Below, one piece after another: positions 1 through 7,726 of a stretch of DNA of 64,000 bases. The DNA lies in NCBI RefSeq assembly GCF_900078385.1, contig NZ_FLQR01000007.1, positions 353,134 through 417,133 on the forward strand. Reading direction: 5' to 3'. The position numbers and the translations under genes are program-made. The notes under the pieces were generated by a model. That model saw nothing but the letters and a program-made list of their open reading frames with translations. It had not been told where the DNA came from and ran no database searches. The stretch's first letter is position 1. Every line of letters begins with the position of its first letter. The DNA is from an uncultured Microbacterium sp. (GTDB taxonomy: Bacteria > Actinomycetota > Actinomycetes > Actinomycetales > Microbacteriaceae).

Positions 1-111
1 CCCCCTTTGCGACTGCTCATGGGTAGTTCGGAGGCGGCCCGCGATCGGATGTGAACTCCCAGCCATGGCGGTCTCGAGCCGTCGCCCCCGCACCGCGGAA
101 ACCCCACCCGT

Positions 112-117
112 TAGCCT
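112..117 (+). promoter_or_regulatory. -10 element TAGCCT of a leaderless start
   Basis: TAGCCT ends six bases before the ATG at 124. The same nAnnnT-N6-start geometry recurs at about ten genes in this window, so the mRNA would begin at the A of the start codon. No clear -35 is visible. The call rests on the recurring geometry only. Confidence 0.4.
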
Positions 118-123
118 CATCAG

Positions 124-249
124 ATGACCTTCGATGCGAACGACGCGGCCGCCGGCGTCACCGGAATCCGCCGCCTGCTACTCCCTGAGGACAGGTTCGG
201 TGACGTGGCACCATCGCGCGCCGTTGCAGCGGGGGATGATGCCGCGTGA
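124..249 (+). CDS. small leaderless ORF coupled to the S51 peptidase gene
   Basis: This is a 41-residue ORF starting at ATG 124, with no Shine-Dalgarno but with TAGCCT six bases upstream, as at other leaderless genes here. Its stop overlaps the GTG of the next gene as GTGA, the coupling used throughout this window. The product is Ala/Asp-rich with a short basic patch (GIRRLLLPEDR). It has no signal peptide or membrane segment and matches no family I recognise. Third-position G+C is high, but lower than in flanking genes, with a few rare codons (CTA, AGG). It could be a short leader peptide that delivers ribosomes to the peptidase start, or a chance ORF. Confidence 0.35.
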   Translation: MTFDANDAAAGVTGIRRLLLPEDRFGDVAPSRAVAAGDDAA

Positions 250-971
250 GCGTGCACCTCATCGGCGGCGGCGCGACGACCATTGCGGATGCCGCGCTCC
301 ACGCGCCGTTCGTCGCCGAAGCGACGCTGCGAGCGGCCCAGGCAGGCCGCGCGCGGCCGCGCATCGCGGTGATCTCCCTTCATCCCGAGGCCGAGGAGAA
401 GGCGGCAGCGCTCGGTGAACTCCTGACCGCGGCCGGAACGGGATCCCCCATCGATTTGCACCTCACCGCGGGACGGCCCGGCGAGCCGATCCGGTTCGCA
501 GCGATCGCCGACGTGGATGGCATCGCGGTCGGGGGAGGCAACGTCGAAACCGTGCGCGCCGGGCTCGAGCCGGTGTTCGGTGAGCTGCGTCGGCTGGTCG
601 CCGGTGGTGTGCCGTACCTCGGTGTTTCGGCCGGCGCGATGATCGCGGCGGAGGGCTCGCTCGGAAGCGGGTCGCGCATCGGCGGTGTGGTCGTCTCACC
701 CGAGGACCCCGATGAGCCGGGTGAGGAGCTGGAGATCGCGGTCGGCATCGGCCTCGTCGATGTGGCCATCGAGGTGCATGTGGCGCAGCGGGGGATGCTG
801 TCCCGGCTGGTCGCCGCCGTCGAGTCCGGGATGATCGCCGGTGGACTCGGCATCGACGAGCGCACAGCCCTGATCGTGGGCGAGGGCGCGCTCCGGGTCG
901 AGGGCTCGGGCAGCGTCTGGCGGGTGCTGCCCGCCGAGGGCGGTGTGCTCGTCTCGACGCTCGGGTCGTGA
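246..971 (+). CDS. cyanophycinase-like peptidase, family S51
   Basis: This 241-aa cytoplasmic protein has the class I glutamine-amidotransferase-like fold of peptidase E and cyanophycinase. GVSAGA places the nucleophile at Ser128. EVHVAQRGMLSRL matches the cyanophycinase H-x-x-R-x(3)-R-L block, giving His178, and GIDE follows near residue 202. Members cleave Asp-containing dipeptides or the Asp-Arg polymer cyanophycin; the substrate here is unknown. The GTG at 246 overlaps the stop of the small upstream ORF. No cyanophycin synthetase gene is in the window, so a role in peptide or storage turnover is inference. Confidence 0.75.
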   Translation: MSVHLIGGGATTIADAALHAPFVAEATLRAAQAGRARPRIAVISLHPEAEEKAAALGELLTAAGTGSPIDLHLTAGRPGEPIRFAAIADVDGIAVGGGNVETVRAGLEPVFGELRRLVAGGVPYLGVSAGAMIAAEGSLGSGSRIGGVVVSPEDPDEPGEELEIAVGIGLVDVAIEVHVAQRGMLSRLVAAVESGMIAGGLGIDERTALIVGEGALRVEGSGSVWRVLPAEGGVLVSTLGS

Positions 972-1078
972 GGGCGCGGGCGAGCTGAACCGGGGGTCTG
1001 AAACATGAGCGAAATGCCGGCGGCCTACCGTCGATAGTGGAACGCGAGCCGGGTGTCGGGCGAGGGGGTGCGAGAGTG

Positions 1079-1852
1079 ATGACGCAGTCGCCAGAGCTGG
1101 TTCGCGTTGTCGACGCCCTCCACACCATGCTCGCCGTCGCCGTCACAGAGGGTCTCGAGAAGCTTCCGGCTGAGCGAGAGCTCGCCGAGCGGCTCGACGT
1201 CTCCCGCAACATGTTGCGTCGGGCGCTCGAAGTGCTGGAGAGCGAGGGTGTGATCGTGCGTTCGCCGGGCCGGGGCGGTGGAGCGTTCGTCACGGCCGTC
1301 ACGGACTCGGCACCCGTGCCACCGGCACTCTTCGATGTGCAGGCGCGAAAGCTGGAACGCGACCTGAACGCGATCAAGGGAATCCCGCAGATGCTCGCCG
1401 AGCAGGGGTTCGAGGCGACCACCCGCACGCTCGCCGAGTCGGTTGAGCCCGCATCGTCCGGCATCGCAGCCGCGCTCGGGTTGCAGCCGGGCGCACCGGT
1501 CATCTCGCTGCTGCGCTTGCGGCTCGCGGATGGGAACCCGCTGTCTCTCGAGCGCATGTTCCTGGATTCCGAGCGGTTCCCCGACCTCCTCGATCACAGC
1601 CCGATCGGCTCTCTGTATGCGCTGCTACAGACCGAGTACGGCGTCACCGTCGTGACGGCCGAGGAGCATGTCGAGGTCGTGGAAGCCTCTCGGCAGGTGG
1701 CGCAATTGCTCGACATCAAGCCGCGGGCGCCGTTGCTCGCGCTCCGTCGTGTCAGTCGTCGCGACGATGGGACGCCCGTCGAGGCCTCGATCGACTTGTT
1801 CCGCCCCGAGCTCACGCGACTCATCGTGCGGACGCTCGTGGACGACCACTGA
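1079..1852 (+). CDS. GntR-family regulator with UTRA effector domain
   Basis: This is a HutC-type GntR repressor. An N-terminal winged helix carries LPAERELAERLDVSRNMLRRALE, and a UTRA ligand domain follows (LQPGAPVISLLRLRLADGNPLSLER through the C-terminal YEASIDL-like strand). It probably controls the operon starting at 2019, where two palindromes GACCA-N4-TGGT lie at 1867 and 1930. The start is uncertain. GAGGGGG at 1062-1068 supports GTG 1076 or ATG 1079. A -10-like TACCGT at 1026-1031 would instead allow a near-leaderless GTG at 1037, adding 14 unlikely-looking residues. UTRA domains usually bind sugar phosphates or small acids; a phosphorylated pathway intermediate would fit here (inference). 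Confidence 0.85.
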   Translation: MTQSPELVRVVDALHTMLAVAVTEGLEKLPAERELAERLDVSRNMLRRALEVLESEGVIVRSPGRGGGAFVTAVTDSAPVPPALFDVQARKLERDLNAIKGIPQMLAEQGFEATTRTLAESVEPASSGIAAALGLQPGAPVISLLRLRLADGNPLSLERMFLDSERFPDLLDHSPIGSLYALLQTEYGVTVVTAEEHVEVVEASRQVAQLLDIKPRAPLLALRRVSRRDDGTPVEASIDLFRPELTRLIVRTLVDDH

Positions 1853-1866
1853 CCCGTGCGCGTCAC

Positions 1867-1880
1867 GACCAGAAATGGTT
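1867..1880 (+). promoter_or_regulatory. operator copy 1, GACCAGAAATGGTT
   Basis: This is an imperfect palindrome GACCA-GAAA-TGGTt, 15 bp after the regulator stop. Its core is identical to the copy at 1930-1943, and the two starts are 63 bp apart. It overlaps a possible -35 (TTGGGC at 1879). The half-sites GACCA/TGGTC also appear in the sites of DasR-type GntR regulators, but in the opposite order. Confidence 0.6.
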
Positions 1881-1906
1881 GGGCCACATCGGGGTGAATC
1901 TTTAAC
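1879..1906 (+). promoter_or_regulatory. possible core promoter of the transport/catabolic operon
   Basis: TTGGGC (1879-1884) and TTTAAC (1901-1906) are separated by 16 bases, between the two operators. Match to consensus is modest. The position, flanked by both palindromes, is what suggests it. Confidence 0.35.
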
Positions 1907-1929
1907 ACCGCGTTCACAGTGACCCGCCA

Positions 1930-1943
1930 GACCAGAAATGGTC
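1930..1943 (+). promoter_or_regulatory. operator copy 2, GACCAGAAATGGTC
   Basis: This is a perfect palindrome with 5-bp arms GACCA/TGGTC and spacer GAAA, between the putative promoter and the GTG at 2019. Together with copy 1 it spans six helical turns, so one dimer on each face-aligned site or a looped repressor complex is possible. Confidence 0.65.
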
Positions 1944-2018
1944 TTCGCCGAGTGTTGTTCTCGAAGAGTCATCCCCGGCTGCATATCCCGAGCAGCCCAC
2001 CACTTTCGAGGAGTTCGC

Positions 2019-2996
2019 GTGAACAGCACCGTTACCAAGCGGGTCCTGGCCGTCGGCGTCATCGCCGCCGCGCTGGGTCTGACCGCCTGCAGCACCGCCG
2101 CCGACGCCACCAGCGACGCCGCCGCCGAGGACAAGGGCGCCGTCGCGATGGGTTTCGCCGGCGCCGACATCACCATCTGGAACGATCAGCTGGAGATCAT
2201 GCGTCCGATCGTCGAAGACGCCGGCTACGAGTTCCTCACCGACGACCCGCAGTGGGACGTTAACCGCCAGGTCTCGAGCTGGCAGGCCTGGATCAACCGT
2301 GGCGACGTCAAGGCGATCGCCGGCTACCCCGTGACGCCGGATGCCATGGTCCCGGTCACCCAGCAGGCCGAGGCCGCCGGCATCCCCGTGTTCGGATACC
2401 TCGTCGGATGGGAGGGTACCTCCGGCACGACCGTGGTCGACTCGTATGACGGCGGCTTCGAGCTGGCTGCGAACGCGGCCGCCGAGCTGCAGGAGGCCGG
2501 CGCACCCGACGACCTCACGGTCGTCATCGTGGGCAGCCGCGACAGCGACTTCAGCGCGGACGCGATGGACGGCCTCACGGAAGGCTTCACGTCGGTGCTG
2601 CCGGACGCCTCGATCGTCGAGCAGACAGCCATCACCCGCGAGGACGGCTACAACATCACGAAGGCTCAGATGACGGCCGATCCCGAGAGCTACGTGTGGC
2701 TGGGTGCGTCGAACGACACGATCCTCGGCGTCTATCAGGCGCTCATCGAGGAGGGCGTGGCGGAGGACGACCCGAACTTCTACCTCGCCAGCCGCGACGC
2801 GACGAACGAGACGCTCGACCTCATCAAGGTCGAGGACTCGATTTACCGCACCTCGCTCGTGGTGCCCGCACAGGCACTCGCCGAGGCCAATGCGAAGCTC
2901 CTGATCGACGGTGCTGAGGGCAAGGAGACGAGCGACATCGTCGTCCCGGGCGTGCTCGTCACCGCCGAGGACGCCGACGAGTACTACGTCGGCTGA
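2019..2996 (+). CDS. ABC transporter substrate-binding lipoprotein (sugar-type)
   Basis: This is a 325-aa periplasmic-binding-protein-like lipoprotein of the type that feeds ribose-family ABC importers. The N-terminus is a lipoprotein signal with lipobox LTAC and lipidated Cys24, followed by a low-complexity linker. The mature part has alternating alpha/beta segments of the Peripla_BP_4 fold (GYPVTPDAMVPVTQQAEAAGIPVFGY, then WLGASNDTILGVYQAL). GTG 2019 is chosen because GAGGAG sits five bases upstream. An in-frame ATG at 1938 would place coding sequence across the second operator and put 27 residues before the signal peptide. It is first in the operon. The ligand is unknown; the enzymes downstream argue for an amino alcohol or its conjugate rather than a simple sugar (inference). 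Confidence 0.88.
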   Translation: MNSTVTKRVLAVGVIAAALGLTACSTAADATSDAAAEDKGAVAMGFAGADITIWNDQLEIMRPIVEDAGYEFLTDDPQWDVNRQVSSWQAWINRGDVKAIAGYPVTPDAMVPVTQQAEAAGIPVFGYLVGWEGTSGTTVVDSYDGGFELAANAAAELQEAGAPDDLTVVIVGSRDSDFSADAMDGLTEGFTSVLPDASIVEQTAITREDGYNITKAQMTADPESYVWLGASNDTILGVYQALIEEGVAEDDPNFYLASRDATNETLDLIKVEDSIYRTSLVVPAQALAEANAKLLIDGAEGKETSDIVVPGVLVTAEDADEYYVG

Positions 2997-3098
2997 TCCC
3001 CGCCCGCCGGGGTCGGTGCGCCACCCGCTCCGACCCCGGCACCCACGGTCGCCTCGGGCGACCATCCTCCCCCTGTTCCCGCGATGAGGAGTCGACAA

Positions 3099-4568
3099 AT
3101 GACCACCGCACGCCTCGCCTTCGACGACGTCACCGTCGACTTCGGTGTCACCCGCGCCCTGGACGGTGTGGACCTGAGCTTCGCCGCCGGAGAGATCGTC
3201 GGCCTGCTCGGCCACAACGGCGCCGGCAAGTCCACACTCGTCAACGTCGCCACCGGCGCTGTCCGCGCGACGGGCGGACGAATGCTCCTCGACGGCCAGC
3301 AGGTCACCGCGGACACGCCGCGGCAGGCATCCGAGCTCGGCATCACCGTCATCCATCAGACCCCGGCCCTTGTCGGCAACCTCACCGTCCTCGACAACCT
3401 CTACCTCGGTCGCGACCGCACCGGCCGAGCAAAGGGTGACCGGGTCGCCGCCCGCGCGGCGCTCGAAGAGGTCGGCGGCGAGGATCTCACGCTCGACACG
3501 ATGGTGTCGACCCTCGAGCTCGGACAACGTCAGGTGGTCGATCTCGCCCGCGGGCTCCTGCACGGCGAGATGAAGGTGCTGCTCCTCGACGAGCCGACCG
3601 CCGCCCTCGGTCAAGCAGAGACGGATGCGCTCCACGCGCTGATCCGCCGCCTCGCAGCCAAGGGCACGACCATCATCTACGTGTCGCACCGCCTCCCCGA
3701 CATCATCGAGGTCTGCGACCGGGTAGCGATCCTGCGCGAGGGCAAGGTGGCCGGCGAGCACGCCGTCACCGGCTTGAGCGCCGGAGCGCTCGCGAAGGCA
3801 CTCGTCCCTGACTTCGAGGAGGCTCAGCACGTCGCCGCGAGGGTCGGCGCCCCCGTGCTAGAGATCACCTCCCCGCATCCGATGTCCTTCCGTGCCGGCG
3901 AGGTCGTGGGCCTCTTCGGCGTCGCAGCGGGCGAGCAGTTCCAGCTCCTCAACGCTCTCCACGGCGCCGGTGGCGTGGAGGCGTCCCTGAATGGCACGCC
4001 GTACCGGGCGCGCACGCCCCTCGAGGCGATTCGGCAGGGCGTGCACCTGGTTGTCGCCGACCGCGATCGCGATGGCCTCATCGCCGGCCTCGCCGCCCGC
4101 GACAACGTGTACCTGCCGTGGCGGGGCCGCAGGGTCGGGGGCGCGAAGGTCGCGCCGACGCATCGCTCCCGTGTCGCGGGCTACACGGAGGCGCGTCGCC
4201 GCCTCGGCATCCTCGGGCCCGGGCCGGACTCGCCCATCTCCGCTTTCTCGGGTGGCAACCGGCAGAAGCATCTGCTGGCAGCGTGGCTGTACCCCGCGGT
4301 GCCTGCGGTGCTCCTGCTCGCACAACCCACCCAGGGCGTCGACGTCGGCGCAAAGGCCGACATCCGCCGCGCGGTCCGCCAGGCGGCTGCCGAGGGAGCA
4401 ACCGTGCTCGTCGCGAGCGCCGAGAGCGACGAGATCGCCGGGCTCTGCGACCGCAGCTACGTGCTCTCGGGTGGCGGCATCGCCGAGCTCGAGCGCACGC
4501 CCGATTTCGACGCAGCACTGCTGCAGACCCTGCTCGACCTCATCCCCACGAAGGGCGCCCTCGCATGA
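3099..4568 (+). CDS. sugar-type ABC importer ATPase with two ABC domains
   Basis: This 489-aa RbsA/MglA-like protein energises uptake with the permease that follows. Domain 1 has Walker A GHNGAGKST (38-46), Walker B VLLLDEP, and an atypical signature LELGQRQ in place of LSGGQ. Domain 2 has lost Walker A (GVAAGEQ near 275-281) but keeps the signature FSGGNRQK near 382 and the QPTQGVDVGAK region. Asymmetric sites are normal for this family, with the degenerate half here in domain 2. ATG 3099 has GAGGAG eight bases upstream; ATG 3084 lies before that site and is rejected. The stop overlaps the permease ATG as ATGA. Confidence 0.9.
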   Translation: MTTARLAFDDVTVDFGVTRALDGVDLSFAAGEIVGLLGHNGAGKSTLVNVATGAVRATGGRMLLDGQQVTADTPRQASELGITVIHQTPALVGNLTVLDNLYLGRDRTGRAKGDRVAARAALEEVGGEDLTLDTMVSTLELGQRQVVDLARGLLHGEMKVLLLDEPTAALGQAETDALHALIRRLAAKGTTIIYVSHRLPDIIEVCDRVAILREGKVAGEHAVTGLSAGALAKALVPDFEEAQHVAARVGAPVLEITSPHPMSFRAGEVVGLFGVAAGEQFQLLNALHGAGGVEASLNGTPYRARTPLEAIRQGVHLVVADRDRDGLIAGLAARDNVYLPWRGRRVGGAKVAPTHRSRVAGYTEARRRLGILGPGPDSPISAFSGGNRQKHLLAAWLYPAVPAVLLLAQPTQGVDVGAKADIRRAVRQAAAEGATVLVASAESDEIAGLCDRSYVLSGGGIAELERTPDFDAALLQTLLDLIPTKGALA

Positions 4569-5605
4569 ACGTCACTCAGCTCAAGATCCTGCTCGCCAAG
4601 AACGGTGCGATCGTCGCGCTGATCCTTCTCGTCATCGTCTTCACGATGCTCAACCCGCGCTTCGTACAGCCGGGGAATCTCATCACCATCGTGCTGTCGA
4701 TGGCCGAGGTCGGGATCATCGCGATCCCCCTCGCGTACCTCGTGATGAGCGGATCGATCGACCTCTCCGTCGGGTCGGTCGCGAGTCTCGGCTCGGTCGT
4801 CTGCGGCATCGTCGCGACAGGAACCGGGAGTATCTGGCTCGGGATCCTGGCCGGCACCTCCGCGGGACTGGTCACCGGCATCATCACCGGCATCCTCGTC
4901 GAACACCTGCGACTCAATCCACTGGTCGTCACCCTGGGCCTTCTGAACGTGTGGGCTGGTCTCGCGCTCTTCCTCACGAACGGGCGCACCATCACGGGCC
5001 TGCCGGCCGACTCCCGTGAGGTCGCCGGCTTCACCCTCTTCGGGATCGTGCCGCTGCCGATGCTGTTGCTCATCATCGTGACCATCGCCGCGTGGTGGGT
5101 GCTCAACTACCGTCCGTTCGGCCGTCAGCTGCTGGCCGCGGGCGGCAACCAGCGCGCCGCGTTCCTCATGGGTATCAACGTGCGCTCCGTACGACTTCGC
5201 CTCTTCGTCCTCGTTGGCGTCGCCGCCGCGTTCGCCGGAGCGCTCATGACCCTGAAGCTGCAGGCGGGCTCGCCGACGACCGGTCAGGGCCTGGAGTTCA
5301 GCGCACTCACCGTCGTGCTCCTCGGCGGTATCGCGGTCGCCGGCGGTGCCGGCCGCATCAGCGGAGTGATCGCGGGGCTCCTGTTCGTCGGGGTCCTCCG
5401 CAACGGCCTCGTGATCCTCGGTGTCAGCCAATTCCTGCAGACCATGATCGTCGGACTCACCCTCGTGGTCGCGATCTCGCTCGACGAGACGCTCCAGCGG
5501 GTGCTGAAGTCCGCCTGGAACAACCTCGCGAAGCAGCGCACCGTGGACAAGGCTGCGTCGACGGACGATGCCGCGGTGGATACGCCCGAACCGGTGCGCA
5601 GCTGA
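4565..5605 (+). CDS. ABC importer permease, RbsC/BPD_transp_2 type
   Basis: This is a 346-aa inner-membrane permease with eight to ten hydrophobic segments and the family signature AAGGNQRAAFLMGINVRSVR, followed by LEFSALTVVLLGGIAVAGGAGRISG. The early motif MSGSIDLSVGSVASL is also typical of ribose-type permeases. ATG 4565 overlaps the ATPase stop by four bases, which excludes the long upstream extension in the same frame. The charged tail after residue 305 is low complexity. With the two genes before it, this completes a one-permease importer, presumably a homodimer. Confidence 0.92.
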   Translation: MNVTQLKILLAKNGAIVALILLVIVFTMLNPRFVQPGNLITIVLSMAEVGIIAIPLAYLVMSGSIDLSVGSVASLGSVVCGIVATGTGSIWLGILAGTSAGLVTGIITGILVEHLRLNPLVVTLGLLNVWAGLALFLTNGRTITGLPADSREVAGFTLFGIVPLPMLLLIIVTIAAWWVLNYRPFGRQLLAAGGNQRAAFLMGINVRSVRLRLFVLVGVAAAFAGALMTLKLQAGSPTTGQGLEFSALTVVLLGGIAVAGGAGRISGVIAGLLFVGVLRNGLVILGVSQFLQTMIVGLTLVVAISLDETLQRVLKSAWNNLAKQRTVDKAASTDDAAVDTPEPVRS

Positions 5606-5669
5606 GCCCGCATTCGCAGCTTTGGTCTCTCCCCGCACGATCCACCACAACCCCGAGGAACCACTCATC

Positions 5670-7028
5670 ATGACCACCGACGCGCCCGTATCGCTCTCCT
5701 CGATCATGGACGGCAACAGCTTCCGTATCGCCGACCTCGACCGACTCGCGCCCACCGCGCAAGAGCTCGTGCTCCGACGCCAGGCGAGCCTCGGCCCGAG
5801 CTACCGGCTCTTCTACCGCACCCCCGTCCACGCGGTGTCGGGGTCGGGCGCCTATCTCTTCGATGCCGACGGCACCCGCATCCTCGACGCCTACAACAAC
5901 GTCCCGAGTGTGGGCCATGCGAATCCGGCGGTCGTGGATGCCGTCGCAACGCAGATGGGGAAGCTCAACACCCACACGCGCTATCTGCAGGACGGGATCG
6001 TGCGGTACTCGGAGCAGTTGCTCGCGACTCTCCCCGACCACATCGGCTCGATCATGTACACGAACTCCGGGTCGGAGTCCAACGATCTTGCGATCCGCAT
6101 TGCCCGGTTGTGGACCGGCGGTCAGGGCATCGTCGTGACGGCCGAGGCATACCACGGCACCACCGAGCTGCTCAGCCGCGTCTCGCCGGCGATCTCGGGG
6201 GGATTCCCCGATGACGAGGCCGTACGCATCATTCCCGCGCCCGATTCCTATCGGGTCGAGGCCGACGACATCGGGGAGTGGTTCGCTGAGCGCGTGCGCG
6301 AGGCCTTCGACGACCTCATCGCCCACGGCATCCGGCCGGCCGCGCTGCTTGCCGACTCGATCTTCTCCTCGGACGGCATCTACCCGGATCCGCGAGGATT
6401 CCTCGCCGCGGCGGTCGATGTTGTGCACGAGTACGGTGCGCTGTTCATCGCGGACGAAGTGCAGCCCGGCTTCGTGCGCACGGGCGACACGTTCTGGGGC
6501 TTCGAGCGTCACGGTGTCGACGCGGACCTCGTGTCGATGGGTAAGCCGATGGGCAACGGCATCCCAGTCGCCGCCCTTGCGGGCCGTCCGGAGATCCTCG
6601 CCCGGTTCGGGAAGGAGGTGCCGTACTTCAACACTTTCGGGGGCAACTCCGTGTCGATCGCCGCGGCCCAGGCCGTGCTCGACTTCATCCAGTCGACCGA
6701 TCTCATCAGTTCGGTGAAGCGCACCGGCACGACCATCCGCGACGGCATCGGCGCGCTTGCGGTCGGGCGCCCGCTCATCGGCGATGTGCGCGGATCGGGT
6801 CTCTACGTCGGTGTCGACATCGTCTCCGATCCCGAAACGAAGGCGCCCGACTCGGCCGCGGCGCTCGGCATCGTCAACGCCCTGCGCGAGCGGAACGTGC
6901 TCATCAGCGTGGCCGGGCCCGGCAACAACGTGCTCAAGATCCGCCCGCCCCTCATCTTCGGCGAGGTCGAGGCACAGTTGCTGCTGGCCACGCTCGGTGA
7001 CGTGCTCGATGAGGTCGCACCGCGATGA
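5670..7028 (+). CDS. class III PLP enzyme, amine-phosphate phospho-lyase-like
   Basis: This 452-aa fold-type I PLP enzyme has its Schiff-base Lys292 in SMGKPMGNG, with EVQPGFVRTGDTFWGF before it and TNSGSESNDLA for cofactor phosphate binding. The stretch LDAYNNVPSVGHANPAVV through LNTHTRYLQDGIVRYSEQL and LATLPD closely follows vertebrate ethanolamine-phosphate phospho-lyase (ETNPPL/AGXT2L1) and 5-phosphohydroxylysine phospho-lyase, as I recall those sequences. Ordinary aminotransferases of the class resemble it less. Such enzymes eliminate phosphate and ammonia from an O-phosphorylated amino alcohol to give an aldehyde. The kinase genes downstream support that role. ATG 5670 has GAGGAA nine bases upstream. 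A genuine transaminase activity cannot be excluded. Confidence 0.82.
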   Translation: MTTDAPVSLSSIMDGNSFRIADLDRLAPTAQELVLRRQASLGPSYRLFYRTPVHAVSGSGAYLFDADGTRILDAYNNVPSVGHANPAVVDAVATQMGKLNTHTRYLQDGIVRYSEQLLATLPDHIGSIMYTNSGSESNDLAIRIARLWTGGQGIVVTAEAYHGTTELLSRVSPAISGGFPDDEAVRIIPAPDSYRVEADDIGEWFAERVREAFDDLIAHGIRPAALLADSIFSSDGIYPDPRGFLAAAVDVVHEYGALFIADEVQPGFVRTGDTFWGFERHGVDADLVSMGKPMGNGIPVAALAGRPEILARFGKEVPYFNTFGGNSVSIAAAQAVLDFIQSTDLISSVKRTGTTIRDGIGALAVGRPLIGDVRGSGLYVGVDIVSDPETKAPDSAAALGIVNALRERNVLISVAGPGNNVLKIRPPLIFGEVEAQLLLATLGDVLDEVAPR

Positions 7029-7726
7029 GCTGGCCCGACGCGGTGCTCTGGGACATGGACGGCACGCTCATCGACTCCGAGCGCGCCTGGCTTGGTGCCG
7101 CCGAGGCGCTCGCCGTCAGAGCCGGTGTGACCTTGCGTCGCGCAGACCTCGATCGGCTCGTGGGCGCCAGTATGTCGACCACGGCGTCCGTGCTGACGGC
7201 CGCCGGTGTCACCGGCTCGGCCGCCGAGATCGTGGCCGAGCTCACGGAGCGGGTGCGGGACGGGCTTGCCGACGACCTGGTGTTCCGTCCCGGCGCACTT
7301 CCGCTCGCGGCCGAAGTGCATGCGGCGGGCATTCCGCAGGTCATCGTCAGCATGTCCCACCGCGCGATCGTCGACCACGTGGCCGCCGCCAGCCCGGTGC
7401 CCATGGCATCCGTCGCCGGCGACGACGTCGAGCACGGCAAGCCGCACCCCGAGGCTTATCTGACCGCAGCCTCCCGGCTCGGCGTCGCCATCGAGCGCTG
7501 CATCGTGCTCGAAGACAGCGCCACCGGACTGGCAGCCGGCGTCGCGAGCGGCGCCGTGGCGATCGCGGTGCCCTTCTACCTCCCCCTCGATGCGGCGGCA
7601 GCCGCCGCCGAGTGGGACGACCTCGCCGGCCGCAGGCTCGCCGATCTGCAGGCGCTCGAACCGCACCCTGTTGCCACTGGCACCCTCACCGTCCCCGTAC
7701 CGCCCGCTCCCTTGGAGGAAAAATGA
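7025..7726 (+). CDS. HAD-family phosphatase/phosphomutase-like protein
   Basis: This 233-aa soluble HAD hydrolase carries the nucleophile motif WDMDGTLIDSE, motif II in VSMSHR, the lysine in GKPHPEAY and motif IV LEDSATG. The helical cap after motif I resembles beta-phosphoglucomutase-type phosphatases. The ATG overlaps the preceding stop (ATGA), and GGAGGAA inside its 3' end serves the next gene. In the operon it may dephosphorylate a dead-end or product phosphate. The substrate is not readable from sequence. Confidence 0.82.
   Translation: MSWPDAVLWDMDGTLIDSERAWLGAAEALAVRAGVTLRRADLDRLVGASMSTTASVLTAAGVTGSAAEIVAELTERVRDGLADDLVFRPGALPLAAEVHAAGIPQVIVSMSHRAIVDHVAAASPVPMASVAGDDVEHGKPHPEAYLTAASRLGVAIERCIVLEDSATGLAAGVASGAVAIAVPFYLPLDAAAAAAEWDDLAGRRLADLQALEPHPVATGTLTVPVPPAPLEEK

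Noticed and set aside
1938..2018. ATG 1938 as start of the binding protein
   Set aside because: It would translate the second operator and add 27 residues before an already complete lipoprotein signal. GAGGAG supports GTG 2019.
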